Shown here piece by piece: positions 43,049 to 51,021 of a stretch of 64,000 bases of DNA. Numbering within the stretch: position 1 is the first letter of the stretch; the number at the start of each line of letters is the position of its first letter. This DNA comes from Hyphomicrobium_A sp963776675 (GTDB lineage: Bacteria; Pseudomonadota; Alphaproteobacteria; Rhizobiales; Hyphomicrobiaceae), in assembly GCA_963776675.1 (NCBI GenBank), contig CAVZNR010000052.1, positions 62,001 to 126,000 of the forward strand. The letters run 5' to 3'. Under the pieces are notes generated by a model that was not told the DNA's origin, ran no database searches, and was given only the letters and a program-made list of their open reading frames with translations. The translations under genes were made by a program, and so were the position numbers.

Positions 43049-43703
43049 AGCTGGGAGAAACATTCAAGTCTCGCTCCTGGATATTCTCCCCACCCCTCAC
43101 CCCTCCCCGCTGGGGAGGGGAAGTGGCGTGCACCTTTAGCCTCGCGGGCGTCAGCCCCGAGGGTTTGAGAAAGAAAGGGAGCGCGGGCGCCGAAGCACTG
43201 CGATCCTGTTGCAACAAATGGGGCAGCCCTTCAGCGCCCGCGCCGGTTGCTGCCGTGCCGAGGGTGCGGTCACATCGTCAGCGGGCTCATCGGTCCGGCT
43301 CTCGCTCGCTTCGGGCAGAGCCTCTCGCGTCCAGGACCTAGAGCTGCTGCGCGCCTCTCTCAAGGAGCGCCGCTGCGCGACGGGCGTCCGTGCAGTGTGT
43401 TGCCACGCCTGCACAGCCTCGATCCGCGGCCCCGGAATCCGAGGTGAGCTACCTCGCGTCAAACGCCCGCGACGGTACGGACGCTGCCTCATCCGGGTCA
43501 CCGCCCCCGCCCCGCAAAGCCGCTCAGCTGCGCGTCCCATGTGGACAGGGGTGCGAGCAGGATAGGGGAGGCGGGAGGGGCGGGGATTAGTTTTTTCGAC
43601 CGTCATCCCGGACGCCGGAGCGTCATGAGACGCGAAGGCGATCCGGGATCCAGCGCGGGGCGTGCCGCAGGCTCCTAAGGACTTACGGTGTCTCACGACG
43701 AGT

Positions 43704-43771
43704 CTCATGCTGGATCCCGGCTCTGCGCTCCCCTCGGATCAAGTCCGAGGGTCGCTGGGCCGGGATGACGG
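43704..43771. repeat. Dispersed palindromic repeat, copy 2
   Basis: This is the second copy of the element at 42819-42885, from ctcatgctggatcccgg to ccgggatgacgg, with the hairpin CCTCGG-atcaagt-CCGAGG. The two copies are 885 bases apart in direct orientation. It ends about 225 bases before efp. Confidence 0.75.
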
Positions 43772-43996
43772 AAGGGGCGCCGTCGCTCACCCCGATGACG
43801 GCGGCGACGAGCGGGCCAGGCGCTGCCGATTGCGGTCAGTTGCGGGCGACGGCCTCATGGCGCCCGTCCACGGGCAGCACCTTGGCCTCCGGCCCCGGAC
43901 AGGGTATGAGACGCCCAGATTCCCCCGCTTTCGACCGCGCCCTACCGCCCCGTCCCGGGGCTCAGCGACGGCCGGTCCCGCAATTGGAGACGTAAA

Positions 43997-44566
43997 GTGC
44001 CAAAGGTCATCGCCTCATCGGTGCGCAAGGGCAACGTGCTCGATCTCGACGGCAAGCTCGCCGTCGTCATCCGCGCCGAGAACATTCATCCCGGCAAGGG
44101 CACGCCCGTCACGCATCTGGAGCTGCGCCGCATCGCCGACGGCGTGAAGGTGACCGAGCGCTATCGCACCACCGACCAGGTGGAGCGCGCCTACCTCGAC
44201 GACAAGGAGTACAACTACCTGTTCGAGGACGACCACGGCTATACCTTCATGCACCCCGAGACCTTCGACCAGATCACTGTGTCGAAGGACGTCATGGGCG
44301 ACCAGGCGCAGTGGCTGCAGGAAGGCATGACGTGCACGCTGTCGCTGCACGAGGGCATTCCCATCGCGATCGAGCTGCCGCAGCGCGTGACGCTGGAGAT
44401 CACCGAGGCCGATCCGGTGGTCAAGGGACAGACGGCGTCGTCGTCCTACAAGCCGGCGGTGCTGTCGAACGGCGCCAAGGTCATGGTGCCGCCGCACATC
44501 GGCGCGGGCACGCGCGTCGTCGTCATGACGGACGACGGCTCCTACGTCGAGCGCGCGAAGGACTGA
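43997..44566 (+). CDS. efp: Elongation factor P
   Basis: The 189-residue protein has the full three-domain EF-P length. The modified residue is Lys34 in HPGKGTP, exactly where EpmA/EpmB act in E. coli EF-P. Domain II/III motifs include DQVERAYLDDKEYNYLFEDDHGYTFMHPETFDQI and the signature TLEITEADPVVKGQTASSSYKPAVLSNG. EF-P rescues ribosomes stalled on polyproline stretches, and lysine rather than arginine here calls for the beta-lysine pathway. It is followed after 14 bases by a secreted cupin gene in the same direction. Confidence 0.97.
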   Translation: MPKVIASSVRKGNVLDLDGKLAVVIRAENIHPGKGTPVTHLELRRIADGVKVTERYRTTDQVERAYLDDKEYNYLFEDDHGYTFMHPETFDQITVSKDVMGDQAQWLQEGMTCTLSLHEGIPIAIELPQRVTLEITEADPVVKGQTASSSYKPAVLSNGAKVMVPPHIGAGTRVVVMTDDGSYVERAKD

Positions 44567-44580
44567 TAGGAGCGTTGGCG

Positions 44581-45003
44581 ATGGTGCGCGTGAAATACCA
44601 GCCGGTCGCCGCCGCGTTGGCGGCCGTTGTCGCAATCGCCTATCTCGTGCCCGTCCCGGCGCTGTCGGACAGCAACGCCCCCAAACTCGCGCGCAAGCTC
44701 TTGGAGCGTGAGGACGTGCCCGGCGGCGACGAGGAGTTGCGGCTATTTTCGGTTGAGGTTGCACCGGGGTATTCGGTGCCGCCGCACAGCCATCCCGTTG
44801 CGGGCGTCTGCTACGTGATCGAAGGGGCCGCCGAGACCCAGTACGAGGGGGAAGCCGCCAAGGTCGTTAGAGCCGGTGACTCGTTTAAGGACCAAGCCGG
44901 CAAGAGGCATAGCGTGTTCAGAAACCCGAGCCTCACCGATCAGCTCAAATTCCTTTGCGCCACCAAGATCAAGAAGGGGCAAGACTATCTTCTGCCCGAA
45001 TAG
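44581..45003 (+). CDS. Exported cupin-domain protein, 140 aa
   Basis: A signal or anchor segment (VAAALAAVVAIAYLVPVPAL) precedes a single cupin barrel. Motif 1 is VAPGYSVPPHSHPVAGVCYVIEG, with the His-x-His metal ligands; motif 2 is RAGDSFKDQAGKRHSVFRNPS, with a further His. Such small periplasmic cupins bind a metal and often act as dioxygenase-like or sensory proteins; the substrate is unknown. ATG 44581 follows AGGAG at an 8-base spacing. It is probably co-transcribed with efp. Confidence 0.82.
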   Translation: MVRVKYQPVAAALAAVVAIAYLVPVPALSDSNAPKLARKLLEREDVPGGDEELRLFSVEVAPGYSVPPHSHPVAGVCYVIEGAAETQYEGEAAKVVRAGDSFKDQAGKRHSVFRNPSLTDQLKFLCATKIKKGQDYLLPE

Positions 45004-45209
45004 CGCAGCGATTGACGGCTGCGCTGCAACATGGACCCGCCCAATTGACCGGGAAGCGGCGCCAATGAATGTGGGGCATCTGGTCGTCGACCAGCGCGAC
45101 GATCTTCTTGCTCTGCCTCTGCTCAGCCTCGACGAGCGCCGAATGCTGTCGGGCACAAATCCCAACCACGCATTGAAACCAAACAGCCAGACCCCACGTT
45201 AGGGTTAAG

Positions 45210-46496
45210 ATGCTGTTCACAAGATCACTCGCTTTGGCGCTGGCTCTGCTTGTCGCCGTTCCTCTCCTGCTGGCCCCAGCGGCCGTGTCGGCGCAGGGAA
45301 CCGCTTCCAACAAGGACATCAGCTACTCGCGAGAGGAGCTCGATCAGATCCTGGCGCCGATCGCGCTGTATCCCGACGATCTTCTGTCCAATGTGCTGGT
45401 GGCCTCGACCTATCCGCTCGAGGTCGTCCAGGCGGCGCGCTGGATTGAAGAGCCGGCGAACGCCAGCCTGAAGGGGGAGGCGCTGACGAAGGCGCTCGCG
45501 GACCAGGATTGGGACCCGAGCGTCAAGGCGCTCACGCAATTCCCCGACGTGCTCGCCATGATGAGCAAGCAGCTCGACTGGACGGAGAAGCTCGGCGATG
45601 CGTTCCTCGCCAGCCAAGCCGATGTCATGGATCGGATCCAGTTCCTGCGCGACAAGGCCGAGGCAGCGGGCCATCTCAAGAGCAACGAGCACCAGACCGT
45701 CACAACGCGGCGCTCGAGCGGCTCTGACTACATCTACATCGAGCCGGCCGCGCCCGACGTCGTCTACGTGCCGGTCTACGAGCCGGACGTCTATGGAGAC
45801 TGGTGGTATCCCGATTATCCGCCCTACTACTGGCCGGCGGATGGCGCGTACGTGGATGACTACTACTGGGGCTCGGGCGTGTCGGTCTTCTTGCCCCTGT
45901 GGGGCTGGGCCACGCCCCGCTGGCACGACCACTACATCCACGTCGATGTCCGCAGGTACAACCGTTTCAGCCGCCACAGGAAGATCACCTCCAGCCGGTG
46001 GCGCGCGAGTGCCCACCATCGGCGCGGCGTCAAGTATCGAAGCCACCATCGGGACGGCCGCAAACCGCAGCTCGATTATCGGGGTCATAACGGCAAGCAA
46101 GTGCTCAAGCCGGGGACGAACCGGCGCCTAGACGCCATCCGCGCCCCGATACGCGCTCACAAGCGCAAGCACGCCGGTCCATCGGTGTCGGCGGGTTCCA
46201 AGCAACATCACCGTGCCGGCGTCAAGATACGGCGCAACCATGACGTCTCATCCACGCCGAGAAAAAAGAAGTCATCGGCTCGTAAGCATTCGAAGGGGCG
46301 CTCATCCGCTCACCGACATTCGAGGAAGCGATCGTCCGCCCAGCGGCATTCGAGGAAGCGATCCTCTGCGCACAGTCATTCGAAGCGCCGGTCTGGCGCG
46401 AAAGCGCACCGCGGCGGCGGCCGTAAAGCAGGTGTGAAGCGCGGCGGCGGGAAAAAGCACGGCCGCGGCGGAGGCGGGCGCAAGAAGAAGCGGTGA
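45210..46496 (+). CDS. DUF3300 exported protein with long basic repeat tail
   Basis: The 428-residue protein has a signal peptide (ALALALLVAVPLLLAPAAVSAQ). The DUF3300 domain covers about residues 40-220 (YSREELDQILAPIALYPDDLL, STYPLEVVQAARW, FPDVLAMMSKQLDWTEKLGDAF, PDVVYVPVYEPDVYG). It is followed by a Tyr/Trp/Pro-rich stretch (YPDYPPYYWPADGAYVDDYYWG). The last about 180 residues are very rich in Arg, Lys, His and Ser, with four tandem 10-residue units at 46287-46406 and a Gly/Lys tail. The function of DUF3300 is unknown. The tail could bind polyanions such as LPS, DNA or cell-wall polymers. Confidence 0.85.
   Translation: MLFTRSLALALALLVAVPLLLAPAAVSAQGTASNKDISYSREELDQILAPIALYPDDLLSNVLVASTYPLEVVQAARWIEEPANASLKGEALTKALADQDWDPSVKALTQFPDVLAMMSKQLDWTEKLGDAFLASQADVMDRIQFLRDKAEAAGHLKSNEHQTVTTRRSSGSDYIYIEPAAPDVVYVPVYEPDVYGDWWYPDYPPYYWPADGAYVDDYYWGSGVSVFLPLWGWATPRWHDHYIHVDVRRYNRFSRHRKITSSRWRASAHHRRGVKYRSHHRDGRKPQLDYRGHNGKQVLKPGTNRRLDAIRAPIRAHKRKHAGPSVSAGSKQHHRAGVKIRRNHDVSSTPRKKKSSARKHSKGRSSAHRHSRKRSSAQRHSRKRSSAHSHSKRRSGAKAHRGGGRKAGVKRGGGKKHGRGGGGRKKKR
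46287..46406 (+). repeat. Four 30-bp tandem repeats inside the DUF3300 gene
   Basis: Units begin at 46287, 46317, 46347 and 46377, each opening with CATTCGA. They encode HSKGRSSAHR, HSRKRSSAQR, HSRKRSSAHS and HSKRRSGAKA. The middle two are nearly identical at the DNA level, which suggests recent slippage or unequal crossing-over. The copy number may vary between strains. Confidence 0.9.
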
Positions 46497-46581
46497 TCGT
46501 ATCGGCTGCTGAAAGACGGGGCGTGAGTCCTCAAAGCCAACTGAAGTTCGGAATCCCGCTTCGAGGCAGGTTGCGCGCTGC

Positions 46582-46833
46582 TCAGAGCAGCTGCGTGACC
46601 CCGGCGTTGATCGAGACGACCAGCAGGATGTAGGCGAGTGCACCGGCATTGCCGTTGCCCCAGTCGCGGCTCCACGGCCAGATGGGCATGGCGGCGACCG
46701 CGGCGACGATGATGGCGCCGTAGCTGACGAGCGAGACGATCGGTACGGTATCGAGCACGGCGAGATCCTTGCCCCAAAGGTCCTTGGGCCACACGCGGCC
46801 ATCGAGAGGGGCTGCCGCCATGGTGCCCGGCAA
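46582..46833 (-). CDS. Small DUF3309-like membrane protein, 83 aa
   Basis: Two hydrophobic segments flank a motif (AAMPIWPWSRDWGNGNAGALAYILLVV) that recalls the DUF3309 pattern of a Pro-x-WP-x-S-x-x-WG turn between two helices. The N-terminal about 30 residues are polar and longer than in typical DUF3309 proteins (about 50 residues). The start could be ATG 46833 or ATG 46821. The function of the family is unknown. It lies 33 bases downstream of the LprI-like gene on the same strand. Confidence 0.55.
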   Translation of the reverse strand: MPGTMAAAPLDGRVWPKDLWGKDLAVLDTVPIVSLVSYGAIIVAAVAAMPIWPWSRDWGNGNAGALAYILLVVSINAGVTQLL

Positions 46834-46866
46834 AGGTCAACGGACCGTCACCGTCCCGGTAACGTT

Positions 46867-47358
46867 CTATTCAGCCGGGCCCGCCATCTGGCCCCAGATA
46901 CGCAGCTGCAGGACGCGGCCGGCCGTGTGGTCGAGCACGCAGCTGGCCGAGTCGATGCGGGCGATCGTGCCGCCCTCGTAGAGATCGTAGGGGACCTTGC
47001 AGTCGGCGTCGCGGGAGGCGATCCAGGCGCGCTGGGCGTCGCGCACGCTGTCGGCGGCCGGCTTGGCGAGGGATTTGAGCAGGCTCTGATAGTCGGCGTT
47101 GAGCAGGCCGTCCCAGATTTTTGTCTCGCCGTCGAGGCATTCGACCATGCTCTGGGTCGTGTCCGATCCGCTTCCTTCCAGGCAAGGATCGGAGATGCGG
47201 CCGATGCAGGCGCGCCCGTCGCGATTGGCCTTGCGCTCGGTGTCGACGCAGGCGGTGATGGTCGTGGCGTCATCGGCGGCAGCCGAAGGCGTGGCGCAAA
47301 TGGTAGCCGCCAGGAGGGGAGCCACCAGCAGTGGGAGAAGGGTGCGCATGGCGTGCAT
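46867..47358 (-). CDS. LprI/DUF1311-domain exported protein, 163 aa
   Basis: A signal peptide (LLPLLVAPLLAATICATPSAAAD) precedes an LprI-type domain: KIWDGLLNADYQSLLKSLAK, then SVRDAQRAWIASRDADCKVPYDLYEGGTIARIDSASCVLDHTAGR. The conserved W-I-A-x-R-D-x-x-C, GG and paired cysteines are all present. LprI of mycobacteria inhibits lysozyme, but most proteobacterial members are uncharacterised. The start may be ATG 47358 or ATG 47349; both give a good signal peptide. Confidence 0.85.
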   Translation of the reverse strand: MHAMRTLLPLLVAPLLAATICATPSAAADDATTITACVDTERKANRDGRACIGRISDPCLEGSGSDTTQSMVECLDGETKIWDGLLNADYQSLLKSLAKPAADSVRDAQRAWIASRDADCKVPYDLYEGGTIARIDSASCVLDHTAGRVLQLRIWGQMAGPAE

Positions 47359-47401
47359 CGTAGGGAGGCAGCCTTGAACGAGGTCTTAAGGGCCTATCGG
47401 G

Positions 47402-47947
47402 CTAGACGCCCAGCGATCGGCGCACCTCGAACACCTCCATGATGCGCGCGCCGCGGTGCGGCCCGTCGACCACGAAGGTCCAGCGCCCTTCCGTGAAGGT
47501 GTCGCACATCTTCACGCCCTTGATCAGGATCCAGTGGCCTTCCTTGCCCTTGTGCACGGCGAGGATGTAGTGGACCCAGGCATTGCGCGGCTTCTGCATC
47601 CACATCATCAGCGTGGGGCGCTCCTTGCGCGGCCGGCGCATGAAGTTTTCCTTCAGCGCCATCTCGTAGCCGAAGTGCGCGAGCGCTTCCGCAACCTCAT
47701 CCGAGCCCGTGCCCTTCACGGCCGTGCGCCGCACGCTGTGGCGCAACTCGCGGATCACGTCCTCGACTTTGCTGATGGGATAGCCGGTGAGCGCGGAGAG
47801 CACGTAGGGCCCGCAGAAGGCGGTGCGGCCGGTGTCGTTCTTGGCCTCTGAAAGGCTCGAGGAGATGTGCCCGGCGTCGAAAACGGCTTCCATGAGGGCC
47901 TCGTTCGGCGATTGGCGCTCCGAGCTCAGCTCGAGGCGCATCAGCAA
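47402..47947 (-). CDS. Hypothetical protein with cysteine-peptidase-like residues, 181 aa
   Basis: I do not recognise a named family. The sequence has the order Cys-His-Asp expected of papain/C39-like folds: Cys45 at the start of a hydrophobic helix (TAFCGPYVLSALTG), His138 in GKEGHWILIKG, and Asp149 in KMCDTF. No signal peptide is visible, so it would act in the cytoplasm. The middle (VRRTAVKGTGSDEVAEALAHFG) looks like a small helical insert. The catalytic reading is inference from motif order only. It is a single gene divergent from the monooxygenase-like gene at 48072. Confidence 0.6.
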   Translation of the reverse strand: MLMRLELSSERQSPNEALMEAVFDAGHISSSLSEAKNDTGRTAFCGPYVLSALTGYPISKVEDVIRELRHSVRRTAVKGTGSDEVAEALAHFGYEMALKENFMRRPRKERPTLMMWMQKPRNAWVHYILAVHKGKEGHWILIKGVKMCDTFTEGRWTFVVDGPHRGARIMEVFEVRRSLGV

Positions 47948-48071
47948 TGGTTAATGCAATCTGAAGGCAAGGAGTTTACGAATGGTTAACGAATGTCCGC
48001 GCGGAATGTCAGGCGAGCGGACAGACGGGGCCGGCTGGGGCAGCGGCTCGTTGCGGTTGAGAGTGACGGAC

Positions 48072-48374
48072 ATGCACGTCGTTGTGGTTTTCATGGAGGC
48101 GGAGCGCGGACGCCAGGACGATCTGCGCGTGGCGCTCGTCGGCTATGCGCAGACGTGTCTTGAGCGCGAGCCCGGATGCCGGCGCTATGACGTGTGCATC
48201 GACCCCGTCGAAGGCACGGCGTTTCTTCTGTATCAGGTTTATGACGACAAAGCCGCCTATCTCGCCCACCGGGAGCTGCCGCACTATGCCGAGTTTCGCA
48301 CGCTTGCCGATCCGTGGACGCGGTCGCGGCGCGTTCTGACCTACGATGCGGTTTCGCTGTCCGACACGGCTTGA
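48072..48374 (+). CDS. ABM-domain (antibiotic-biosynthesis monooxygenase-like) protein, 100 aa
   Basis: The 100-residue ferredoxin-like domain begins MHVVVVFMEAERGRQDDLRVAL and has the family core CLEREPGCRRYDVCIDPVEG...LYQVYDDKAAYLAHRELPHYAEF. Small ABM proteins such as YgiN act on quinones or aromatic compounds as dimers. The start at 48072 matches the domain boundary; the longer frame to 47982 adds an unlikely polar tail. It precedes the malonyl-CoA decarboxylase gene by 90 bases. Confidence 0.82.
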   Translation: MHVVVVFMEAERGRQDDLRVALVGYAQTCLEREPGCRRYDVCIDPVEGTAFLLYQVYDDKAAYLAHRELPHYAEFRTLADPWTRSRRVLTYDAVSLSDTA

Positions 48375-48463
48375 GACCGGGGTAGGATGGAACTACCTCC
48401 CCTTTGGTGCGTACGAGCACGGATGCGGGAGGCTGGCCCGCGACGAGGGAAGGACCCCATCAC

Positions 48464-49876
48464 TTGAACGTTTCCTTTCTCCAGGAGCTGTTGAGCTCGG
48501 TTGCCGAGCAGGGCCGCGCGCTGTTGCCGCGCTCGCTGTTCGGCGCCGGCAACGAGGAGGATATCGAGGCGCTGGCGCGTGCGCTGATCTCGGGCCGCGG
48601 CGAGGCCTCCGGCGTCGCCATCGCTACCGAGCTGCTGGCCCGCTACGCCGGGCTGGGGGAGGAGGACCGGAGTAAGTTCTTCCGCTTCCTGGCGACCGAG
48701 CTGCGCCCTGAACAGGCGCGCGTTGCGGAAGCGGCGCGCGCCTACCTGGAGGACCCGTCCGATGTCGCGTTGGCGCGCCTGCAGAAAGCGCTCGACAGTC
48801 CGCGGCTGGAGTTCTTCCGCCGCCTCAACCTGGCGCCCGGCGCCACCGCCGAGATCGTGGCGATGCGCAGCGATCTTCTGCGCGTGCCGCTCGATGATCC
48901 CGCGCTGGCCGCCGTCGACGCCGACCTGCGCCGTCTGCTCTATTCCTGGTTCAACCGCGGCTTCCTCGTCCTGCGCCGCATCGACTGGCACACGCCCGCC
49001 GCCATCCTGGAAAAGATCATCCGCTACGAGGCGGTGCACGAGATCACCGGCTGGGACGATCTGCGCCGGCGGCTCGACCCCGAGGACCGGCGCTGCTTTG
49101 CTTTCTTCCATCCCTCGCTGATCGACGAGCCGCTCGTGTTCGTGGAGGTCGCGCTCGCGCGCGAGGCGCCGGCCACCATCGGCGAGGTCCTCGACGAGCC
49201 GGAGACGCCGTTGGCGGGCGGCGGCGCCACCACGGCCGTGTTCTACTCGATCTCCAATTGCCAGGACGGCCTCAAGGGGATTTCCTTCGGCAACTTCCTC
49301 TTAAAACAGGTCGTGGAGGAGCTGGAGCGCGAGGTGCCCTCGCTCAAAACCTTCGTCACGCTGTCGCCGATGCCGGGGTTTGCGCGGTGGCTCGCCGCGA
49401 CGGCCACCGCCGACGCGGTGGACGATCTTGGAGCAGAGGCAAGCGCGGTCAGCGACGCGCTGCAACGCCTGGGTGGGCTGGAGCGGCTTAGCGAGACCGA
49501 CGACAGCGATGTCAAGGCGCCGCTGCTGGCGCTCGCAGCTCATTATTTTCTTGTCGCCAAAGCGGCCGACGGCCGCGCGGTCGATCCCGTGGCCCGCTTC
49601 CACCTCGGCAACGGCGCGCGCCTGGATCGCATCAACTGGATGGCGAACCCCTCGCCCAAGAGCCTGCGCGACGCCTTCGGCCTCATGGTCAACTACCGCT
49701 ACGATCTGAAAGAGATCGAGAAAAATCACGAGGCCTATGCCAACGAGGGGGCGATTGCCGCTTCGCGGGCCGTGCGCGCACTGTTGAAGGTGCGCACCAA
49801 GGGAAAACCGGTGGTTGCGGAGCCCGCCGAGCACGCCGCACTTCCCGCCCCCAGCGAAGAAAAAGCCACGCCCTGA
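48464..49876 (+). CDS. Malonyl-CoA decarboxylase
   Basis: The 470-residue enzyme converts malonyl-CoA to acetyl-CoA and CO2. Helical N-terminal domain: ELLARYAGLGEEDRSKFFRFLA. Catalytic domain motifs: CFAFFHPSLIDEPLVFVEVAL, TTAVFYSISNCQDGLKGISFGNFLLK (with the active-site Ser region), TLSPMPGFARWL, and ARFHLGNGARLDRINWMAN. TTG 48464 is chosen because AGGGAAGGA lies 9 bases upstream; the alternative GTG at 48404 lacks one. No matB or dicarboxylate transporter gene is adjacent, so it may control malonyl-CoA levels rather than malonate catabolism. The C-terminus is Pro/Glu/Ala-rich. Confidence 0.93.
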   Translation: MNVSFLQELLSSVAEQGRALLPRSLFGAGNEEDIEALARALISGRGEASGVAIATELLARYAGLGEEDRSKFFRFLATELRPEQARVAEAARAYLEDPSDVALARLQKALDSPRLEFFRRLNLAPGATAEIVAMRSDLLRVPLDDPALAAVDADLRRLLYSWFNRGFLVLRRIDWHTPAAILEKIIRYEAVHEITGWDDLRRRLDPEDRRCFAFFHPSLIDEPLVFVEVALAREAPATIGEVLDEPETPLAGGGATTAVFYSISNCQDGLKGISFGNFLLKQVVEELEREVPSLKTFVTLSPMPGFARWLAATATADAVDDLGAEASAVSDALQRLGGLERLSETDDSDVKAPLLALAAHYFLVAKAADGRAVDPVARFHLGNGARLDRINWMANPSPKSLRDAFGLMVNYRYDLKEIEKNHEAYANEGAIAASRAVRALLKVRTKGKPVVAEPAEHAALPAPSEEKATP

Positions 49877-49977
49877 AGGCCGTAAAACGTCTTTCGTCCA
49901 AGGCGGCCTTGTCACCGCTTCGAATCCCCGTGCACTATGACGTGGACGGTCAATGCCCGCCGCGGAGTTCTAATGGT

Positions 49978-50949
49978 ATGCGCTACGGTGACGAGGATCG
50001 CGAAAGCCCCAACGTCGAGGATCGACGCGGTCAGCGCGGTCCCATGTTCCGCTTTCCCGGACGCATGGGGGGCGGACGCACGGTGCAGATCCCGCTCGGC
50101 GGCGGCGGCGTGAGCCTGGGCTCGCTGCTGATCATCGGCATATTGCTGCTGCTGTTCGGCATCAATCCGCTCGACCTGTTGAGCGAGAGCAACTACCCGC
50201 AAGTGCCGCAGATGCCGCACACGCAGCCCGGCGCCTCGCAGCAGGCCAACCGCGGCGCGCCCAGCGACATCCCGGGACTGCCGGGCGGACGGGCGGTGCG
50301 CAGCGAGGACGACATGAAGCGCTTCGTGTCGCAGGTGCTGGCCGATACCGAGGACGTGTGGGGCAAGGTGTTCGCCGGCTTCGGGCGCCGCTACAGCGAG
50401 CCGTCGATGGTGCTGTTCTCGGACGCGACGCGCACCGCCTGCGGCACCGGGATTGCCGCCATGGGGCCGTTCTATTGTCCGCTCGACCGCAAGATCTACA
50501 TCGACCTGTCGTTCTACGATCAGCTGAAGCGCCGCTTCGACGCGCCGGGCGATTTCGCGCAGGCGTACGTGATCGCGCACGAGGTCGGCCATCACGTGCA
50601 GAAGCTCCTAGGGATTGCCGACAAGGTGGAGGAGCTGAAGGGCACGCTCGATGAGAGCGACGCCAGCGCCGTGCAGGTGCGCATGGAGCTGCAGGCGGAC
50701 TGCCTCGCGGGCGTGTGGGCCAACCTGAACAATCAGCTGCGCAACCGGCTCGAGCCCGGCGACGTGGAGGAGGGCTTGAACGCCGCCAGCCAGATCGGGG
50801 ACGACATGATCCAGCGACGCACGCAAGGGCGCGTGGTGCCCGATGCGTTCACGCACGGCAGCTCCGCGCAGCGTGTGCGCTGGTTCAAAGCGGGCCTCGA
50901 TAGCGGCGATATCGGCAGTTGCGATACCTTCAATTCGAGCAGTCTTTAA
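49978..50949 (+). CDS. Membrane-anchored neutral zinc metallopeptidase, YpfJ family
   Basis: A polar Arg/Gly-rich start (RYGDEDRESPNVEDRRGQRG) precedes one membrane segment (VSLGSLLIIGILLLLFGINPLDLL). The periplasmic peptidase domain holds the zinc motif AYVIAHEVGHHVQ and the downstream MELQADCLAGVWA that supplies the third ligand. YCPLDRKIYIDLSFYDQL is also typical of the family (323 residues here). ATG 49978 is preferred over the longer frame to 49909. Substrates are unknown. A secreted paralog follows 72 bases downstream in the same direction, so the two probably form an operon. Confidence 0.9.
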   Translation: MRYGDEDRESPNVEDRRGQRGPMFRFPGRMGGGRTVQIPLGGGGVSLGSLLIIGILLLLFGINPLDLLSESNYPQVPQMPHTQPGASQQANRGAPSDIPGLPGGRAVRSEDDMKRFVSQVLADTEDVWGKVFAGFGRRYSEPSMVLFSDATRTACGTGIAAMGPFYCPLDRKIYIDLSFYDQLKRRFDAPGDFAQAYVIAHEVGHHVQKLLGIADKVEELKGTLDESDASAVQVRMELQADCLAGVWANLNNQLRNRLEPGDVEEGLNAASQIGDDMIQRRTQGRVVPDAFTHGSSAQRVRWFKAGLDSGDIGSCDTFNSSSL

Positions 50950-51021
50950 GCGGAAGAGGGCAAAGGACGGTAACGGAACAATCGGGGGTATCGGGCACTT
51001 TTCAGGCTGGAGGCTTGTGCC

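Larger units (their letters stand above)
42768..43996. other. 1.2-kb gene-free region packed with dispersed palindromic repeats
   Basis: No frame here has a believable start and codon pattern. Instead several GC-rich inverted repeats follow one another: two copies of a 68-bp element (42819-42885 and 43704-43771), a nested hairpin at 42982-43048, a CCCCTCCCC/GGGGAGGGG element near 43090-43125, and a hairpin-forming stretch (CGTCATCCCGGACG...) near 43603-43660. It lies between the divergent epmA and efp genes, so the efp promoter should be in its right part. Confidence 0.7.

Noticed and set aside
43151..43708. 185-codon minus-strand frame in the epmA-efp gap
   Set aside because: It lies across palindromic repeats, is Arg/Ser/Pro-rich, has no ribosome-binding site and resembles no protein.
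45065..45202. 45-codon plus ORF (MNVGHLVVDQRDD...) before the DUF3300 gene
   Set aside because: The ribosome-binding site is weak, codon use is unremarkable and an equally open frame lies on the other strand. Not enough support.
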